Source: Asterias rubens | Taxonomy: Eukaryota > Echinodermata > Asteroidea > Forcipulatida > Asteriidae | Assembly: GCF_902459465.1 (NCBI RefSeq) | Contig: NC_047070.1 | Location: 13,773,656 to 13,837,655 of the forward strand | Length of the DNA stretch: 64,000 bases | Reading direction: 5' to 3' | Shown here: in pieces, positions 1-13,000 of the stretch | Numbering within the stretch: the stretch's first letter is position 1 | Layout of the letters: every line of letters begins with the position of its first letter | Program-made: the position numbers and the translations under genes | The notes under the pieces: model-generated | The model's database searches: none | Told to the model about the DNA's origin: nothing | The model's input: only the letters and a program-made list of their open reading frames with translations

Positions 1-49
1 CTCTACGGTATGCTCAGAAAGTAACAAAAACAACAATTGTGCTCTCAAA

Positions 50-360
50 TGTCACTGGGCCTATCGCACATCTTAAAACAAGGCGTCACCCACATAATAG
101 TGTCATTGTTAAAAAAGTAGGTGATGATTATTGCTTTTTATTTATTCCACCAAGACATTTACTTCTCTTAATATTTGAAGAATCTGTGAGTATGTAATAG
201 ACCGGAATGTTATGCCATTATGTTATTTTATTAAAACCACAAATCGTGGCCCAAGGGCAAAATTGCATGAGACTGTACAGATAAATATATTACAAATTTA
301 ACATAATAGAAAAAAAACACCTTCTAAAACACAAAATTATATATATCAAATGTTATTTAA
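50..360. other. Unassigned left-arm-specific sequence
   Basis: AT-rich DNA with no coding frame and no counterpart in the right arm. It lies between the terminal 28-bp match and the first MITE. I recognise nothing in it. Confidence 0.4.
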
Positions 361-738
361 AGGCAGTGGACACTATTGGTAATTACTCAAAATAATTATA
401 AGCATAAAACTTTACTTGGTAATGAGTAATGGGGAGAGGTTGATGGTATACAACATTGTGAGAAACGGCTCCCTCTGAAGTGACATAGTTTTCGAGAAAG
501 AAGTATTTTTCCACGAATTTGATTTCGAGACCTCAAGTTTAGAATTTGGGGTCATGAAATCAACCATCTAAAAGCACACAAGTTCGTGTGACAAGGGTGT
601 TTTTTCTTTCATTATTATCTCGCAACTTCGATGACCGATTGAGCTCAAATTTTCACAGGTTTGTTATTTTATGTATATGTTGAGATACACGAAGTGAGAA
701 GACCGGTCTTTGACAATTACCAATAGTGTCCACTGTCT
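361..738 (+). mobile_element. TTAA MITE copy 1 (full length)
   Basis: About 378 bp flanked by TTAA on both sides (357-360 and 739-742). The left end reads AGGCAGTGGACACTATTGG and the right end is its near-perfect inverse, ending CCACTGTCT. TTAA target duplication and terminal inverted repeats fit a piggyBac-type non-autonomous element; no transposase is present. The right arm of the large inverted repeat lacks this copy, so it inserted after the arms formed or was lost there. Confidence 0.85.
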
Positions 739-1319
739 TTAAAACGGGAGGTTCTCATCGGAAGAGTGGAATATTGTTTGGAATTGCGGGTATTCCACCC
801 ATGGACACTCTCTCTCTCTGGTCGCGGGGAGACGAGGTTTTAAACGGGAGTTATTAACAAGACTTTTTGCAAAATGTTCAGAAAGATAGGATAAAGACAG
901 CTCAAGCATGTGATGGGAGCTCTGCATTGAAAGTTATCAGCGGTATAGCCAAGATTTTGTTGGTGGGTGTGGTGAGGGGGCGGGGCACAGAGTGGGGCAT
1001 TGCTCTTAGTATAGTAGGAATTGGTTTGTCATTACGGAGGGGGAGCGCGATCGTACACTAATTCGTCAACACTAGAATGTAACAATTTTCAAGCTGAAAT
1101 CATCCAGAAAACTGTGTGATTCCATTGTCTATTTGAAATTCATCAAGTCTCAAATGCTTCAAATTGTTTAAAATACTCTTTGTAGTGTGTTACAAAATAA
1201 ATAGCCGTCTTCCGAAACCGGTTGTGAATATCTCAAATTAAACAATTTTTTAGTAATGGGCCAACTGCAATGTTATTTAAAATCAATTTCTTCACAACAT
1301 AACACAAGGCTTAGGATGC

Positions 1320-1382
1320 CTTAAGCCCGGTTCATCCAGGAAGTATGAACCGGGCTCATTCGCAGGAAGTATTAACCGGGCT
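1320..1382. repeat. Short nested palindrome (AAGCCCGGTTCAT)
   Basis: The motif AAGCCCGGTTCAT, its inverse ATGAACCGGGCT, and a second inverse AACCGGGCTTA fall within about 60 bp and can form alternative hairpins. The right arm has the same structure near 50562-50625. Confidence 0.55.
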
Positions 1383-2647
1383 TAAATGTGTTTTATTATT
1401 TACGACAAATAGATCCTATACCGTATTAGTAGTTTTTGCACGTATTTGCCACCTGACAAAAGGACGTTGCCTAGTATCCACTATAAGTCACGTGGTGAAA
1501 TGTAAACATCAGCCACGCAATTTGTCTATTGCAAATATTTATGCCAACAATTAGGGAGTTAGACTTGGTGAAGGGTCGTTCGTCATTGTCCATGTCTACC
1601 AGTGCTGCCTATTACAAGTGCCATGCATAAGACACATCCTACCGTTCATGCAACAGTCACAGTGCGATTATACATTCATGCAACGGTCGTACATGTAGGT
1701 TGCACGTGGCACATTGGGATCGAGGATGTGTGTACCGTCCCCTCAGCTACAGTTGGAACGGTACACAGACCGGCGGACGGCAAATACAAACGCACAACAA
1801 TTACCGACTTGATTTTAAGACTAGCAAGTGAGATTAACGTTTAAATTCGACCATTAAAATGTAGTTATTTTTAAGCAATGATTTTTTGTTAAGTATCTTG
1901 TATTCCCCGCTGTAAGACACGTGCAGATAAAAATGCATTGAATTGGTAGATAATTTTGACTATGTAAGTTTATTACAAAGCTTTACTCGTATAGTGTTCG
2001 CATTATATGGACTGGCAATAAGGTGACCAGAAGATGGTCCAATCATGTCCGGAGGCTGAACCCTAAAGCGCCCTCTCTTAATGTGAAGCAACCATGCAGA
2101 TAGCAGTAACTTAAACTTGCATTAGGGAAACTAAAAGCGTAAAGTGCCTTTAATAATTGAGTGTTGTTGAATTGATTATCATGAGTTAAGTGTTGAATAA
2201 ACAAGTTCACTTGAAACATAAAACTGTACCTTTTCTGTGGACAGAGGTGTAGTACACACATGGACTGGAATAATGATTGGGCAATAGTTCAGGTGTTTCT
2301 AAACCTCAACCCAAAACAAGGGTGGGTTGCAAGTGCAATTATGACCTAATCCTTCAAATATATCTTAATGTAAGCGAATAGAAATTCTTGTGTTCAATAA
2401 AATATAGCAATTGAACAATAGGGCCTACTGGATATAGCAAAACATCGACTTTAAGTCACCGAATAAAAACATTTAATCATACCGCATTTTGTCTGTAATT
2501 TATCAATATTATCTGGCTACAAATCAATATTCTTGTTTTCTCGTCTTCGTTTATCGGGAGAGGAGGTTTTCTTAGAAAATTAAACAGCAATATACAAAGT
2601 AATAACTGTGGACTGACGGAGTGAAACTTAAGCATTAAACACTTTAA

Positions 2648-2990
2648 AGACACTGGACACTATTGGTAATTGTCAAAGACTAGTCTTCACAGTTGGTGTA
2701 TCTCAACATATGCATAAAATGACAAACCTGTGAAAATTTGAGCTCAATCGGTCATCGAAGTTGCACGAAGTTGTGTGCTTTCATATGCTTGATTCGAGAC
2801 CTCGAATTCTAAATCTGATGTCTCGAATTCAAGTTCGTGGAAAAATACTTCTTTCTCGAAAACTACGCCACTTCAGAGGGAGCTGTTTCTCACATGTTTT
2901 ATACTATCAACCTCTCCCCATTACTCGTAATCAAGAAAGGTTTTATGATAATAATTATTTTGAGTAACTACCAATTAGTGTCCACTGCCT
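2648..2990 (-). mobile_element. TTAA MITE copy 2
   Basis: Flanked by TTAA at 2644-2647 and 2991-2994. It begins AGACACTGGACACTATTGG and ends in the inverse, opposite in orientation to copy 1. It is shared with the right arm (48950-49293), so it predates the inverted duplication. Confidence 0.85.
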
Positions 2991-3431
2991 TTAAGACAAA
3001 GGCGGGTTTAAATCACATTATCGAAATAACTCATATAATAAACTTACATCATTGCCGGGAGAAACTCATAACTTCGTCCATACACATGGGAAATGTTCAG
3101 TGGTATTCTGCGGCATTCTCGGGCATTCTGGGGCTTTCTGCGGCCGTCTGATATAAACATTACGGGAGATGACTACGGGAAATTACATGAGCAGAACTAT
3201 AAAGAAAACTCTATCTGAACTCAAAGGAAACAGGAACAGCCTACGCCAACTACGTTGGCACCCGGGGCATATTGGACATTCCAAAGCAGTACAAAGTAAA
3301 TACCTGAAATGCAGTGATTAAAATAAATAAAGGGGAAGGCGGGCAGGACAATACAATGAATACCTTAAGATAGTACAAGACAAACCAACACACTAATCTA
3401 CGGAGACTCCGAGTGTTATAGCACAAAAAAC

Positions 3432-3736
3432 TTACTTGCAACACGCAGTTGAGAACTGTTCATAGTATATAATACTTTGTGAGAAATGGCTCCCTCTGAG
3501 TAACGTAGTTTTTGAGGAAATATTTCAAGACTTCAGACTTGAAGCCTTTTATTAGGCATCTGAAAGCACACATATACTTTGTGCAACCAGGTTGCTTTTT
3601 CTTGTATAATTCTTTTGTAATTTCGAAGACCAACTAAGTCAAAATGTTCAAAGATTGTTTTTTTGTATGCATTTATGTTGGGATGCACCAAATGAGAAAA
3701 ACTGGTCTTTGACAAAAACGGTGTCCATGCCTCTAA
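3432..3736 (+). mobile_element. Diverged TTAA MITE copy 3
   Basis: Carries the family's internal blocks (GAAATGGCTCCCTCTGAG; CATCTGAAAGCACACA; the terminal GTGTCCATGCCT), but the left end is eroded. It sits head to head with the next copy and is also present in the right arm (about 48178-48475). Confidence 0.7.
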
Positions 3737-4118
3737 AGACTCTGGTATTTGGTAATTGTCAAAGACCAGTCTTCTCGCTTGGTGTATCTCAACATATGCA
3801 CAAAATAAAACACCAGTGAAAATTTGAAATCAATTGGTTATCGAAGTTGCGAGATTATAACGAAAGAAAAAACACCTTGTGACACGAATTTGTGTGCTTT
3901 CAGATGTTTGATTTCGTGACCTCAAAATCTAATTCTGAGTACCTGAAATCAAATTCAAATATTTAAGAGGAAAATTACCTCTTCCTAAAAAACAACGTTA
4001 CTTCAGAGGGAGCCGTTTCTCACAATGTTTTATACTATCAACAACTCTCCATTGCTTGTTACTAAGTCATTTTTAGGCTAACAGTTAATTTGAGTAATTA
4101 CCCATACAGTACCTCTAA
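3737..4118 (-). mobile_element. TTAA MITE copy 4
   Basis: Near full length in reverse orientation, with internal blocks including CATATGCACAAAATAAAA and GAGGGAGCCGTTTCTCAC. Its terminal repeats are partly deleted compared with the right-arm counterpart 47791-48173. Confidence 0.75.
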
Positions 4119-4962
4119 CGGACGCTGTAGAACAATCGTTTTGTAATTTTTTCCATACTATTTAAATTGAAGTTCACTAAAAGTTTAAATAATCTTCTCC
4201 CTGAATTGGAAATGTCTGATGCTTTCAAAATTCCTTAATTCCGTTTCAATCCGGTAGCGCAACCTCAACCTAAACACCAATAGAAAAACCTTTTTATATA
4301 CAAGGACAACTTCTTTGTATATACCAGTAATGCTATTAATAGGATGCAGTCCCTCATGCATGTAGTTTGTTGTTCCTTTGGTTGCCATGGGAATGGGAGC
4401 CGTCGGTGTTTAGCTTATCTGTCAGAAAAACAACCCCCAAAATCCCAACATGCACAGCACATGTCGAAACATTGAATTGTGTGTCTAAATTAACAGATGG
4501 TGGCCTCCATAAAATAGCCACGTCTGACCTATTTACACAATGACCAATGAAACACGTTGACTTGATATCCCTACATGTTGGAGACCTAAATTCACTCACT
4601 TCGGTGAGTTGATCAAATTAGGTTCTAATGACTTTATTCATGTGTACAAAACCCCATACAGCTTCGCTCCTCAAACAACGTGGGGCAATTTTCTTTTAAG
4701 CTGCTAAAGAAAAAAAATGCTTATTTTACCATGTTACTGGCCAAAATCTCTTGCCATACATTGCTATTGACTGGTATTTAGCTATTGTTTACTTAGAATG
4801 TCAATTTAGTGGAATCTTAGTCGGTCTGATTTTACTAAGCAATGATTTGTTTGCTTAAATAAGCAGCTCTTGAACGTTCCACGTTGCGGGCACTCATTGG
4901 GTGATCGCTGTTTTTCAGATGCAGGGACATCTCTTTGGAACAGCGTCCCACTTCAACTCATA

Positions 4963-5461
4963 TAATAACACCCCTTACAAATATTCTGCCTGTTCAATGG
5001 TTTAGAGCGCGTCACATGACATGTCTTAGTTTTGCTAGACGACGGCCGTGTGATAGTGCATCGGTTTGCCGTGCGCAAGTCCGAAGACTATCGCACGGTG
5101 TGCAGTACCCAGACGTCCGTTGCGTGTACGAGGATTACAAATTAATAGTCTGTAACCATTTCGGATTGCACGACACTACATGCAGCACAGTTAAAGTTTT
5201 TGCAATCTGTATACACGTCGTCCGTGGATTGTAGCATTCAGGCCTGTAACTTAATAGTACAGTATTTAGAAATGTTTGGGTGTTATAAAACAAATATTGA
5301 CTGCTTTTACTCGTGCAATGGTTAACACTAAGACCCCTCGATGATCCCCGAAGCGTTCTATTTTCCCTCGGCTTCGCCTCGGGAAGATAAAACGCTCCGG
5401 GGATCACCTCGGGAGTCATAGTTTTAACCATAGCACTCGAAGCAGTCAATATTTGTATACT
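4963..5461. other. Arm-specific insertion in left arm
   Basis: About 500 bp present only in the left arm. The flanks (ending CTTCAACTCATA and resuming AGCAGATACTTCTTCCC) are the same flanks that enclose the LINE in the right arm. The right-hand third is a foldback element (5290-5455). The rest has no coding frame I would defend. Confidence 0.7.
5290..5455. mobile_element. Foldback element
   Basis: A nearly perfect palindrome of about 166 bp. It begins ACAAATATTGACTGC and ends with the inverse GCAGTCAATATTTGT. The centre is a GC-rich stem around CTCGGCTTCGCCTCGGG. This is typical of a foldback or MITE element. Confidence 0.7.
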
Positions 5462-5668
5462 AGCAGATACTTCTTCCCAGGTCAAATACATCTCAAAACA
5501 TATCTATTTCAGAAACCGAAGCCTTCAAACTGTTGGTCATCTTTTTATGCTATTTTTAGCAGAGGTCTTGTTTGGGTTTTTTTGCGCAAGGAGTGTCATT
5601 ATTGACAAAAGTGGCGCACTATAAACTTTCAATATTATTATTATATTTCACAAAACACTAAATACACC

Positions 5669-5717
5669 TTAAAGACAGTGGACCCTATTGGTAATTGTCA
5701 AAGACTAGTCTTCTCAC
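5669..5717 (-). mobile_element. TTAA MITE terminal fragment
   Basis: About 50 bp matching only one end of the MITE family (AGACAGTGGACCCTATTGG then GTCAAAGACTAGTC). It sits right at the inner boundary of the left arm. Confidence 0.6.
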
Positions 5718-5994
5718 CAACGTACGACAAATGTTGTGATTGGCGTCAACTGAGTATTTGCAGACACCATTTTCTCAAAAAAAGCTTGGAACCCACTTTA
5801 AACACCCCCTCTCCCTGAAAAAAAAAAATTCCCTAAATAATGCAAGAAACATAAATCCTGTGCACCTGAAAATGAAACGTATGACATGGCGACGTTGCAC
5901 CACAACCCCGGCCCCTCATCCTACAGATCACTAGAAACCGACCTACCTGTTTAAAGCTGCAGTATGAGACCTTGCCCTTGAAGCTAAGAAAACG

Positions 5995-6112
5995 GCGAAG
6001 CAATAACAACACGATGACGCGATCCTTACTACGAACAACAAAGCGATCGCTTCACCATTGAGCTTGTAATTGGCAGCTAGACTAAATAGTCGATAATTTA
6101 CTGAATGAGGCT
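5995..6112 (+). promoter_or_regulatory. Upstream conserved block 1 of FReD-1
   Basis: About 118 bp closely matching 24263-24384 upstream of FReD-2, and partly 35330-35375 upstream of FReD-3. Shared strings include AAAGCGATCGCTTCACC and a run ending CGATAATTTACTGA. Conservation across the three 5' flanks suggests a distal promoter or enhancer, but it could simply be duplicated DNA. Confidence 0.4.
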
Positions 6113-6208
6113 TGTTTATGTTGCTAATAGTGTCTTCAATCAACAACTTCAGCGTGAGGAGTGAACAGACAGATTGTGTTGTTGCTCGTAGCCAATATTT
6201 CCTTCGTC

Positions 6209-6336
6209 ATTATTATAATAATAATACAAAAAAATGTATTTATAACGCGCCTTTTCCAAAGGATACAAAGCGCCAATTATTTTTACTGCAAGGTGAGTGG
6301 GACGAAGATTTTGAAATTTATGAGACCTAATCCTTA
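6209..6336 (+). mobile_element. SINE-like fragment (5' part)
   Basis: An ATAATA run is followed by AACGCGCCTTTTCCAAAGG and AGACCTAATCCTTAGCAC. It matches the first third of the fuller copy at 54873-55262 and splits the two conserved upstream blocks of FReD-1. Confidence 0.6.
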
Positions 6337-6420
6337 GCACTTCACGTACAAAAAACACCCAAGACCCGTTTAAAAAAATCACAATACTCAAAGTGAAATA
6401 ACGACCCTTCAGAACAAGTA

Positions 6421-6694
6421 ACTAGTTTTAATTTCTGACTGGAGTATCAGAGGGTGATAGATAATTGGCTGTAACCAGCCGTAAACACGAAATCAGTTTA
6501 TTGCGATCTTCAGTGCGTCAGTAGTTGGTTCAAAACTGGTTTAGTGGGCTTCACTTTCAAAACGTTGCATTTCAAGTCAGTCGGGTTTTTTTCGAGAAGT
6601 TTCGTGACGGAGTTGATGACGCTACATTGTTTTGATAACTCTCTTTTTTTATTTCTAATCGACAAATTAAATATTACATGGAGTTGTTACTAAA
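6421..6694 (+). promoter_or_regulatory. Proximal promoter / 5' UTR block of FReD-1
   Basis: Conserved with 24515-24747 and, less well, 35645-35881, the segments just upstream of the other two start codons. A shared core reads AAATCAGTTTATTGCGATC (FReD-3 version AAATCGGTTTATTGCAATC). No clear TATA box is visible. The transcription start cannot be fixed from sequence. Confidence 0.45.
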
Positions 6695-7042
6695 ATGAAT
6701 TTCTACCAGATTTCTCAATCGTTTGGGAAGATTTGTGTTCTTGCTGTTGTTCTCACCTTGTACTTTCTAACTCAGTCTCACGCTGAAGTACTCTCGCGTT
6801 CCTTTGGGTTTTCCAAATCCGCTGGATCAAACATTGCTCTCAAGAACCATCTACTTCGGAGTCTAAAACGAGTTAAATCGCCTGCAAGATGCTTGGCCAA
6901 CTGCCTCCGCGAACCGCAATGTGTTGCCGTGAATTACAAGGATCTATCGGGTAAATGCGAGCTGATTGATGGTACGAAGACCGAGTACCCCGGAGATGTA
7001 AAGGAGGAGTCTGGATGGATGTACTACGAGGCGGAGACCAAG
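6695..7042 (+). CDS. FReD-1 exon 1: signal peptide and PAN/apple-like domain
   Basis: 116 codons ending in phase 0 (AAG|GTCAGA). Residues 13-30 are hydrophobic ([18 protein letters not shown]), with predicted cleavage after Ala30. Cys66, Cys70, Cys76 and Cys88 in the pattern C-x3-C-x5-C-x11-C, with CVAVNY, fit a short PAN/apple-like fold. Such folds mediate protein or glycan contacts in the known family. The GWMYYE segment near the end is identical in all three paralogues. Confidence 0.85.
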
Positions 7043-10000
7043 GTCAGATTAATAGTTTCGTTGTTATTTATTTTTTTATTTTAAATCTTGAGACATATAC
7101 AATAGTTACAAGTTGTACAGGGGCTGTCAAGGTTAAAACAAAAGTATAAAAACTGTCATCATAAGATGTGTAAAACCAGACCCCTGCCAACGATCAAAAT
7201 ATAATTATACAATAAAAAAAGGAGCCCCAAGACTCGCTCAAAGTTAACTAATTTATTTCCTCTCTCGCAGTTCCTTTATATGTTCCCTGTCAATGTCTTG
7301 CTTACGTTTAATGATCTTACGGGAGCATCATTGTGGGGTATTTTACACAAAAGAAACACAAACTATCACGACAGAAAATTAGTTTTAGGTTCTCGCGCGC
7401 AGTTACTCCTTGAGGTTGAAACCACTTTGATCGCTCAATTATTAATTTAACCGCGATTAATTTGTGCACATTAATGTTATGTCGTGCGCTTAAAATATGT
7501 TATCATTTTTGTGAGCATCATTTCACGCACTCACTATAAATTATTTCATCCGCTCGAAAGCATTTCGCCGAATGACTTCAAGACCACAAAATGATCGTAC
7601 ATGTCTGGAATAAAAAATTTCCAAAACATTATATCGAGAAAGTACAAAAACTTGTTTATTTCGCCTAAAGGAATGTGGAGACTTACTCGAAATAATTGTA
7701 AGCATAAAACCCTACTTGGTAACGAGTAATGGGGAGAGGTTGATAATATAAAACATTGTGAGAACCGGCTCCCTCTAGTAACCTAGTTTTCGAGAATTTG
7801 ATTTTGAGACTTTAGATTCAGAATTTGAGGTCTCAAATCAAGCATCAACATCAATCACCCGTTTCACTTCGTGTGACAAGGATGTTTTTTCTTTCATAAT
7901 TATTTCGCAACGTCGACAACCAATTGAGTTCAAATTTCACAAATTTGTTTTTTGAAGCATAATGTTGAGATACACCAAGTGGGAAGACTGGTCTTTGACA
8001 TTTACCAATAGTGTCCATGTCTTTATCGATATGAATCGGCAAGCACACCAAAATGAGTGTATACCCACAATGATTATCGAGTTGGCAGTTGACAGTTGAT
8101 GGTTTCATTTTAAGCATTGTTTGATATTCACGGGACGTAACGTGACCTTCCCATAAAACGAAATACCATCCATTATCAACACAACTAGAACTAAGAAATA
8201 AGATTGTTGGCACAAGTTTCTCTCTATTCAGTCCGGTGGCGCAAATTGCGCTGTGGTAATCATCTACTCCTGGTCCCAATTTCATAGAGCTGCTAAGCAC
8301 GACAATTTGCTTAGCTTGAAATTTCTTCCTAGATAAAAACAGGATTACCACATAAATTTCCATTTGTTGCATATTGCTTGTTACTGGTATTCAGCTGTTG
8401 TTTGCTTATCCAGAAAATCACATAGAAGTTTGGTCGGGTAATCCTGTTTTTATCAAGGCAAAATTTCATGCTAAGCAAATTGTTGTGCTTAGCAGCTCTA
8501 TGAAATTGGGCCCTGATCTTTATGCAGCTGCGTGGTGTTCCACTTCTTTATGTCAGTCGTCCGTGATGTTGCTTGGCGACCTCTTGTTCTCTTTCCCTCA
8601 ACTGGCCCCAGCTTGCATGGATTATTTCTTCGTCGAAACCTCCGCGATAAATGACGTGTGTCCAAAGAAACTCATCTGCGCATAAGCTAGCGTTTGTAAC
8701 CGTTTGTTATAAAATGCATATGATTAGAAAGATTTTAAAAGTAGAATATAATGATCCACACAAGTATCGATCCATTTTCCTCAAATTTTTGACTCCCATA
8801 AATGGCCGACCGTGTTAGTTCGCAAAGTTAAAGCAAAACCACGCAATTTCGAGGCAAATTTGTGTGGATCATTGTATTCTACTCTTAAATTTTCTTTCTA
8901 ACCATATGCATTTTATAACAAACGGTTATAAACGCTTTTTAAAGACCAACTCGACAGATCCAAGGGAACGTGTTCATTTTTTCAAAGATTGCTTTTTTAT
9001 ATACTATCCCATTTCCCCTCTCCCTCTCTGTCCCCCCCCCCCCCTTTCTGGATGTCTCTCTGTGCTGTATCTGTTTTCATCAGTTGTTTACAATGTATAT
9101 GCGACACATTTGATTGAGCCTGAACTGATATTCCATAATTAGACCGAAGACAATATAAACCATAAGGTCTACACACACACTTTGAAAACTCCAACGTAAG
9201 TGTCGGTTCACATGGGACATGACCCATTTCAAAATCAGGCTGAACCAGAAAGTTATTATCAAAAATGTTTAGTATATTTTAACTTTTTAACATTGATATC
9301 GACATTGGTCAGGCCCACAATATCCAGATCTGGTTCAACATACCCGGTAGCATTACATTGGAGTCTGTGCAAAACAACTTTAGATAACGTCATCTTACGT
9401 CTGGTTTTTGTATAATGGCTGCCCATGTGAAATGATCGCACCAACCTACTTTTAATAATATGTTAAACAAAATCATTTCTACAAGAATATTATAAAAATG
9501 TGTATTTGGCTTGTTTTCATTACGATATAATTACGATAATTTCCAATTCATAAATACCTCAGACAGTTTCGCTATTCCTATTGGTGGAGAGCGCGTCACG
9601 TGGGTGTGTATAAACCTTTGTTTATGACCAGTAAAAAGTGTTGAAACATGGGCGTGACACACGAGTTTGCACCTGTGCTTATAAGACAGTTTCTTCATTC
9701 CTATTGGTCGAGAGCAACGGCTGAAGCAGTTGTGCCACATCACGTGATACGCACGACGCGCACAGCATTCCCTTATAAGGAGTTGTTTACCCGAGGGCCT
9801 TGACTGGGCCTTACCATTTCATAGCAGGAGGGGTGTTGTTTTAAAAGAAATCAATGAACAATTATAATGTTTGCATTTATTTTACTTTTTGACAGTAACT
9901 GTTGATGTTTTTTGACCGAAAATGTATTTATGAATGGGAATCAAAGTGTGTTGAATCGGTTTTCAACTAGTGGTTTAAACCCGCCAAGCCCTGGTTCTTT

Positions 10001-13000
10001 ATAATTTACCTCGACTTCGTCTCGGTAAAATTATCAAGAACCAGGCCTCGTTGGGATTAAACCACCACACATCGATTCCCTTATTTCACACAACAATTTG
10101 TTGTATTTTCAACTTCATATCCATTTTCCTGATACTCGTATTTGTGCGGACACCCCTTCGTGCAAAATGGTTGAATCCAAAGTCTTTCTTTCTTTCTGTC
10201 CGCAACAATCGGCGCTGTCTAGATGCATTTCAAATCCAACCCCGTTTCCCATTGTCAAGTTCATCACCGATGTCAATCAACAGTCAGTTTCATTTTATCC
10301 AATTTATACGGTCAAGGATTTAATACTATTTCATTGTTCACCTCTTAAGAGCAAAGATTTGTGAATTTTGTTGTAAGAAACTGTCATTTTTATGTGAAAA
10401 GTTGAGTGTTTCGTAATCATAAAGTCAAATTATTCAGCCGTTTGAATTATAGGTACTCTTAAATATGCTCAGAACATGTTCAACAAAAGCCCACTTATAG
10501 GGTTATAAATTTAATGATGGTAAATAATATGTCAGTAGCTCCACATTAATAAGTTTATTAAAAATTAATCACCATGGTGAAAAAAAGTAAGAGTGTTTAT
10601 GAAATTAATCATTAAGGTCAAAGATGGAGTAAGGTTTATTATATGGTCACAGTTTGTACCTTTAAAGGCAGTGGACACTATTGTTAATTACTCAAAAAAA
10701 ATGTCGGCAGTAAACCTCACTTGGCTATGTTTTTTCTTTCATATAGTTATCTCACAACTCCGATGACCAATCGAGCTCTAACTTTCACAGGTTTATTTTA
10801 TGCATATGTTGAGATACACCAAGTGAGAAGACTGGTCTTTGACAATTACCAATAGTGTCCAGTGTCTTTAAACCTGTAGCCAGCATGTGTATTTGCTGAG
10901 CCGTACCTTCCTTTCTTAACCTTCCCCACCTGTGTGCTTTGTTAATGGCGCACTTATTTCCTTTCGAGACGTGGTCATGCTTGAGAAATTATGCGGTAAG
11001 AAAGGTTACGCATGCCATAGCCGCACCCTCTTTCGATTCTGGGAAACTCGGGACGGGATGCTGACCGGTGCAAACCTCGGGGATGTGATGTTCACTGCTT
11101 CTACCTGACGGCGCTACTGGCTGGACGGGGGTTTTTTGGGTCGTGGTACTGAGGGTCTTCTACCTTTAGCTGTAATGTGCTCCGGTGGTGAGCGCCGGAC
11201 TCCCCGTTCCCAAGCACCCCTGGGTCGATTGAGCACGAAAACTGGTTCGGCCATGCATTGATTTATGCTGTATCTAACTTCATTTTGTCATCACCCTTTG
11301 TAAGCTTTAATTTTGTAAATAAATAACTTAAAGACACTGGACGCTATTGGTAACTGTCAAAGACCAGTCTTCTCACTTGTTGTATCTCAACATACGCATA
11401 AAATAACAAACTTGTGAGAGTTTTAGCTCAATCGGTCGTCGACATGAGTTGCGAGATAATAATGAAAGAAAAAATACCCTTATCACACGATGTTGTGTGC
11501 TTTCAGATGCTTGATTTCGAGACCTCAAATTCTAAATCTGGGGTCACGAAATCAAAATCATGGAAAATAACTTCTTTCTCGAAAACTACGTTACTTCAGA
11601 TGGAGCCTTTTCTCAAAACGTTTTATACTATCAACCTCTCCCAAATACACAATACCAAGTAAGCTTTCATGCTGATAATTATTATGTTAGTAATTACCAA
11701 TAGTGTCCACTGCCTTTAATTGATTGTTATCATACACAGAATGTCTCAACCGTTGCCTTTGTCAGTTGCTGGTTTTCCCTTTCTTTAATTGTTTTGGTAA
11801 TTCCAATGTTTTATTAGTCTGCCGTGCGTACCAACTTATGGGGTTTAACCATGTGAGTTGGTCATACGTAACAGGTTGCTCTTTTTGGTACCCGTTGACA
11901 CCTGGCTCTAAACGCGAATGGATTCGACGTTCTTTCGAAAACACCGAAAATAACAGTTTTTAGCTGTGTTCTTCAACGAGTAGCCACTGGAAACCTTCAA
12001 ATGTGATTTTTATCCAATCTTTCTTTATAACTTGTCCTAAAATTGGAAGCATTATGACTGCAGGGGTAGAGGTTGACATTGTGAATGGGAGCTGAGAAAG
12101 ATTAAAGGGATGTTATTGGCCAGTGACCTGGGGTGGATTTCACAAAGAGTTAGGACTAGGCTTATCTCGAGTTAGGACAAGTTACTCGTCCTAACTTAGG
12201 ACTATCTATGCAATTTGTATATCTCCTAGGACTAGTACTAAGTTAGGACTAGTCCTAACTCCAACAGCGCATTAGTACGGAATGTACTATATTATATAAA
12301 TATATTTAAATTTGTACTATGCCGACAAGAACCAATAGACGCCACTATGATAGCGGCCCTGAACGAGGTGGTACTACATCACTTGCTCTTACTATGTTTT
12401 TTTTCTGACAGACAAAGGCAGATCCTGTTCTCATGGTAACCAAAGCATCAACAACTAGAACTCAGACACAGGTCAGAATATTTTGACTTTTAAACATTGA
12501 TACAGAAAATGGTCAGGCCCCACACTACCCGGATCCGGTTCAACCCGGTAGTATTACAGTTGAGTCTGAGCAATCTAACTAGATAACTTCATCTAACGTC
12601 TATTTTCTATATAGTTTTCTTTAATGGCCGCCCCTGTCAAATGATTGCAACAACCGATTTTTAACATTAAAAAAAAAAATTCTCCATTTCTACACAAGTA
12701 ATATAATCTGTGTATTTGGCATGTTTTCATTGCGATATAATTTCGATAATCCCAATGTCATATGTCTTATTGTTTGACTCATTCTTGATGATTTCACTCA
12801 TAATTTGACGTATCTTCAAATTCGTATCCATTTTCCGTACACTCGTGTTATTGCGGACACCTCTTAATGCAAATGGTTTTGTCCAAGGTTGTTCTCTTTC
12901 AGCAACAATCGGTGCTGTCCAAATGCATTTCAAATATAATCCCGTTTCTCATTGTCACATTCATAACTGGTATTAATCAAAAGTCGGTTTATTTTATCCA

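Larger units (their letters stand above)
1..5668 (+). repeat. Left arm of large inverted repeat
   Basis: This arm matches the reverse complement of 45491 to about 51303. In the stretch 1602-1844 versus 50338-50096 I count three differences in 243 bases. The match can be followed through shared MITE copies (2648-2990 with 48950-49293; 3432-4118 with 47791-48475). Bases 1-28 still match 51276-51303 with about three differences, so the arm runs past the window start. Arm-specific sequence includes about 50-740 (unknown DNA plus a MITE) and 4963-5461. The inner edge is sharp at about 5668. I see no believable gene in the arm; short open frames shared with the other arm follow from the duplication. 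Confidence 0.93.

Noticed and set aside
1602-1844. 80-codon frame conserved in the other arm (50096-50338)
   Set aside because: Conservation is explained by recent inverted duplication. No motif, signal peptide or splice context, and similar frames are shared throughout the arms.
7851-8372. 173-codon minus-strand frame in intron 1
   Set aside because: Runs across a MITE and a foldback element, so it is a chance frame in repeats.
9280-9420. Possible additional stalk mini-exon in FReD-1
   Set aside because: Flanking intron similarity is present, but no ACAAAGGCAGCTCC-like exon with AG and GT borders is there.
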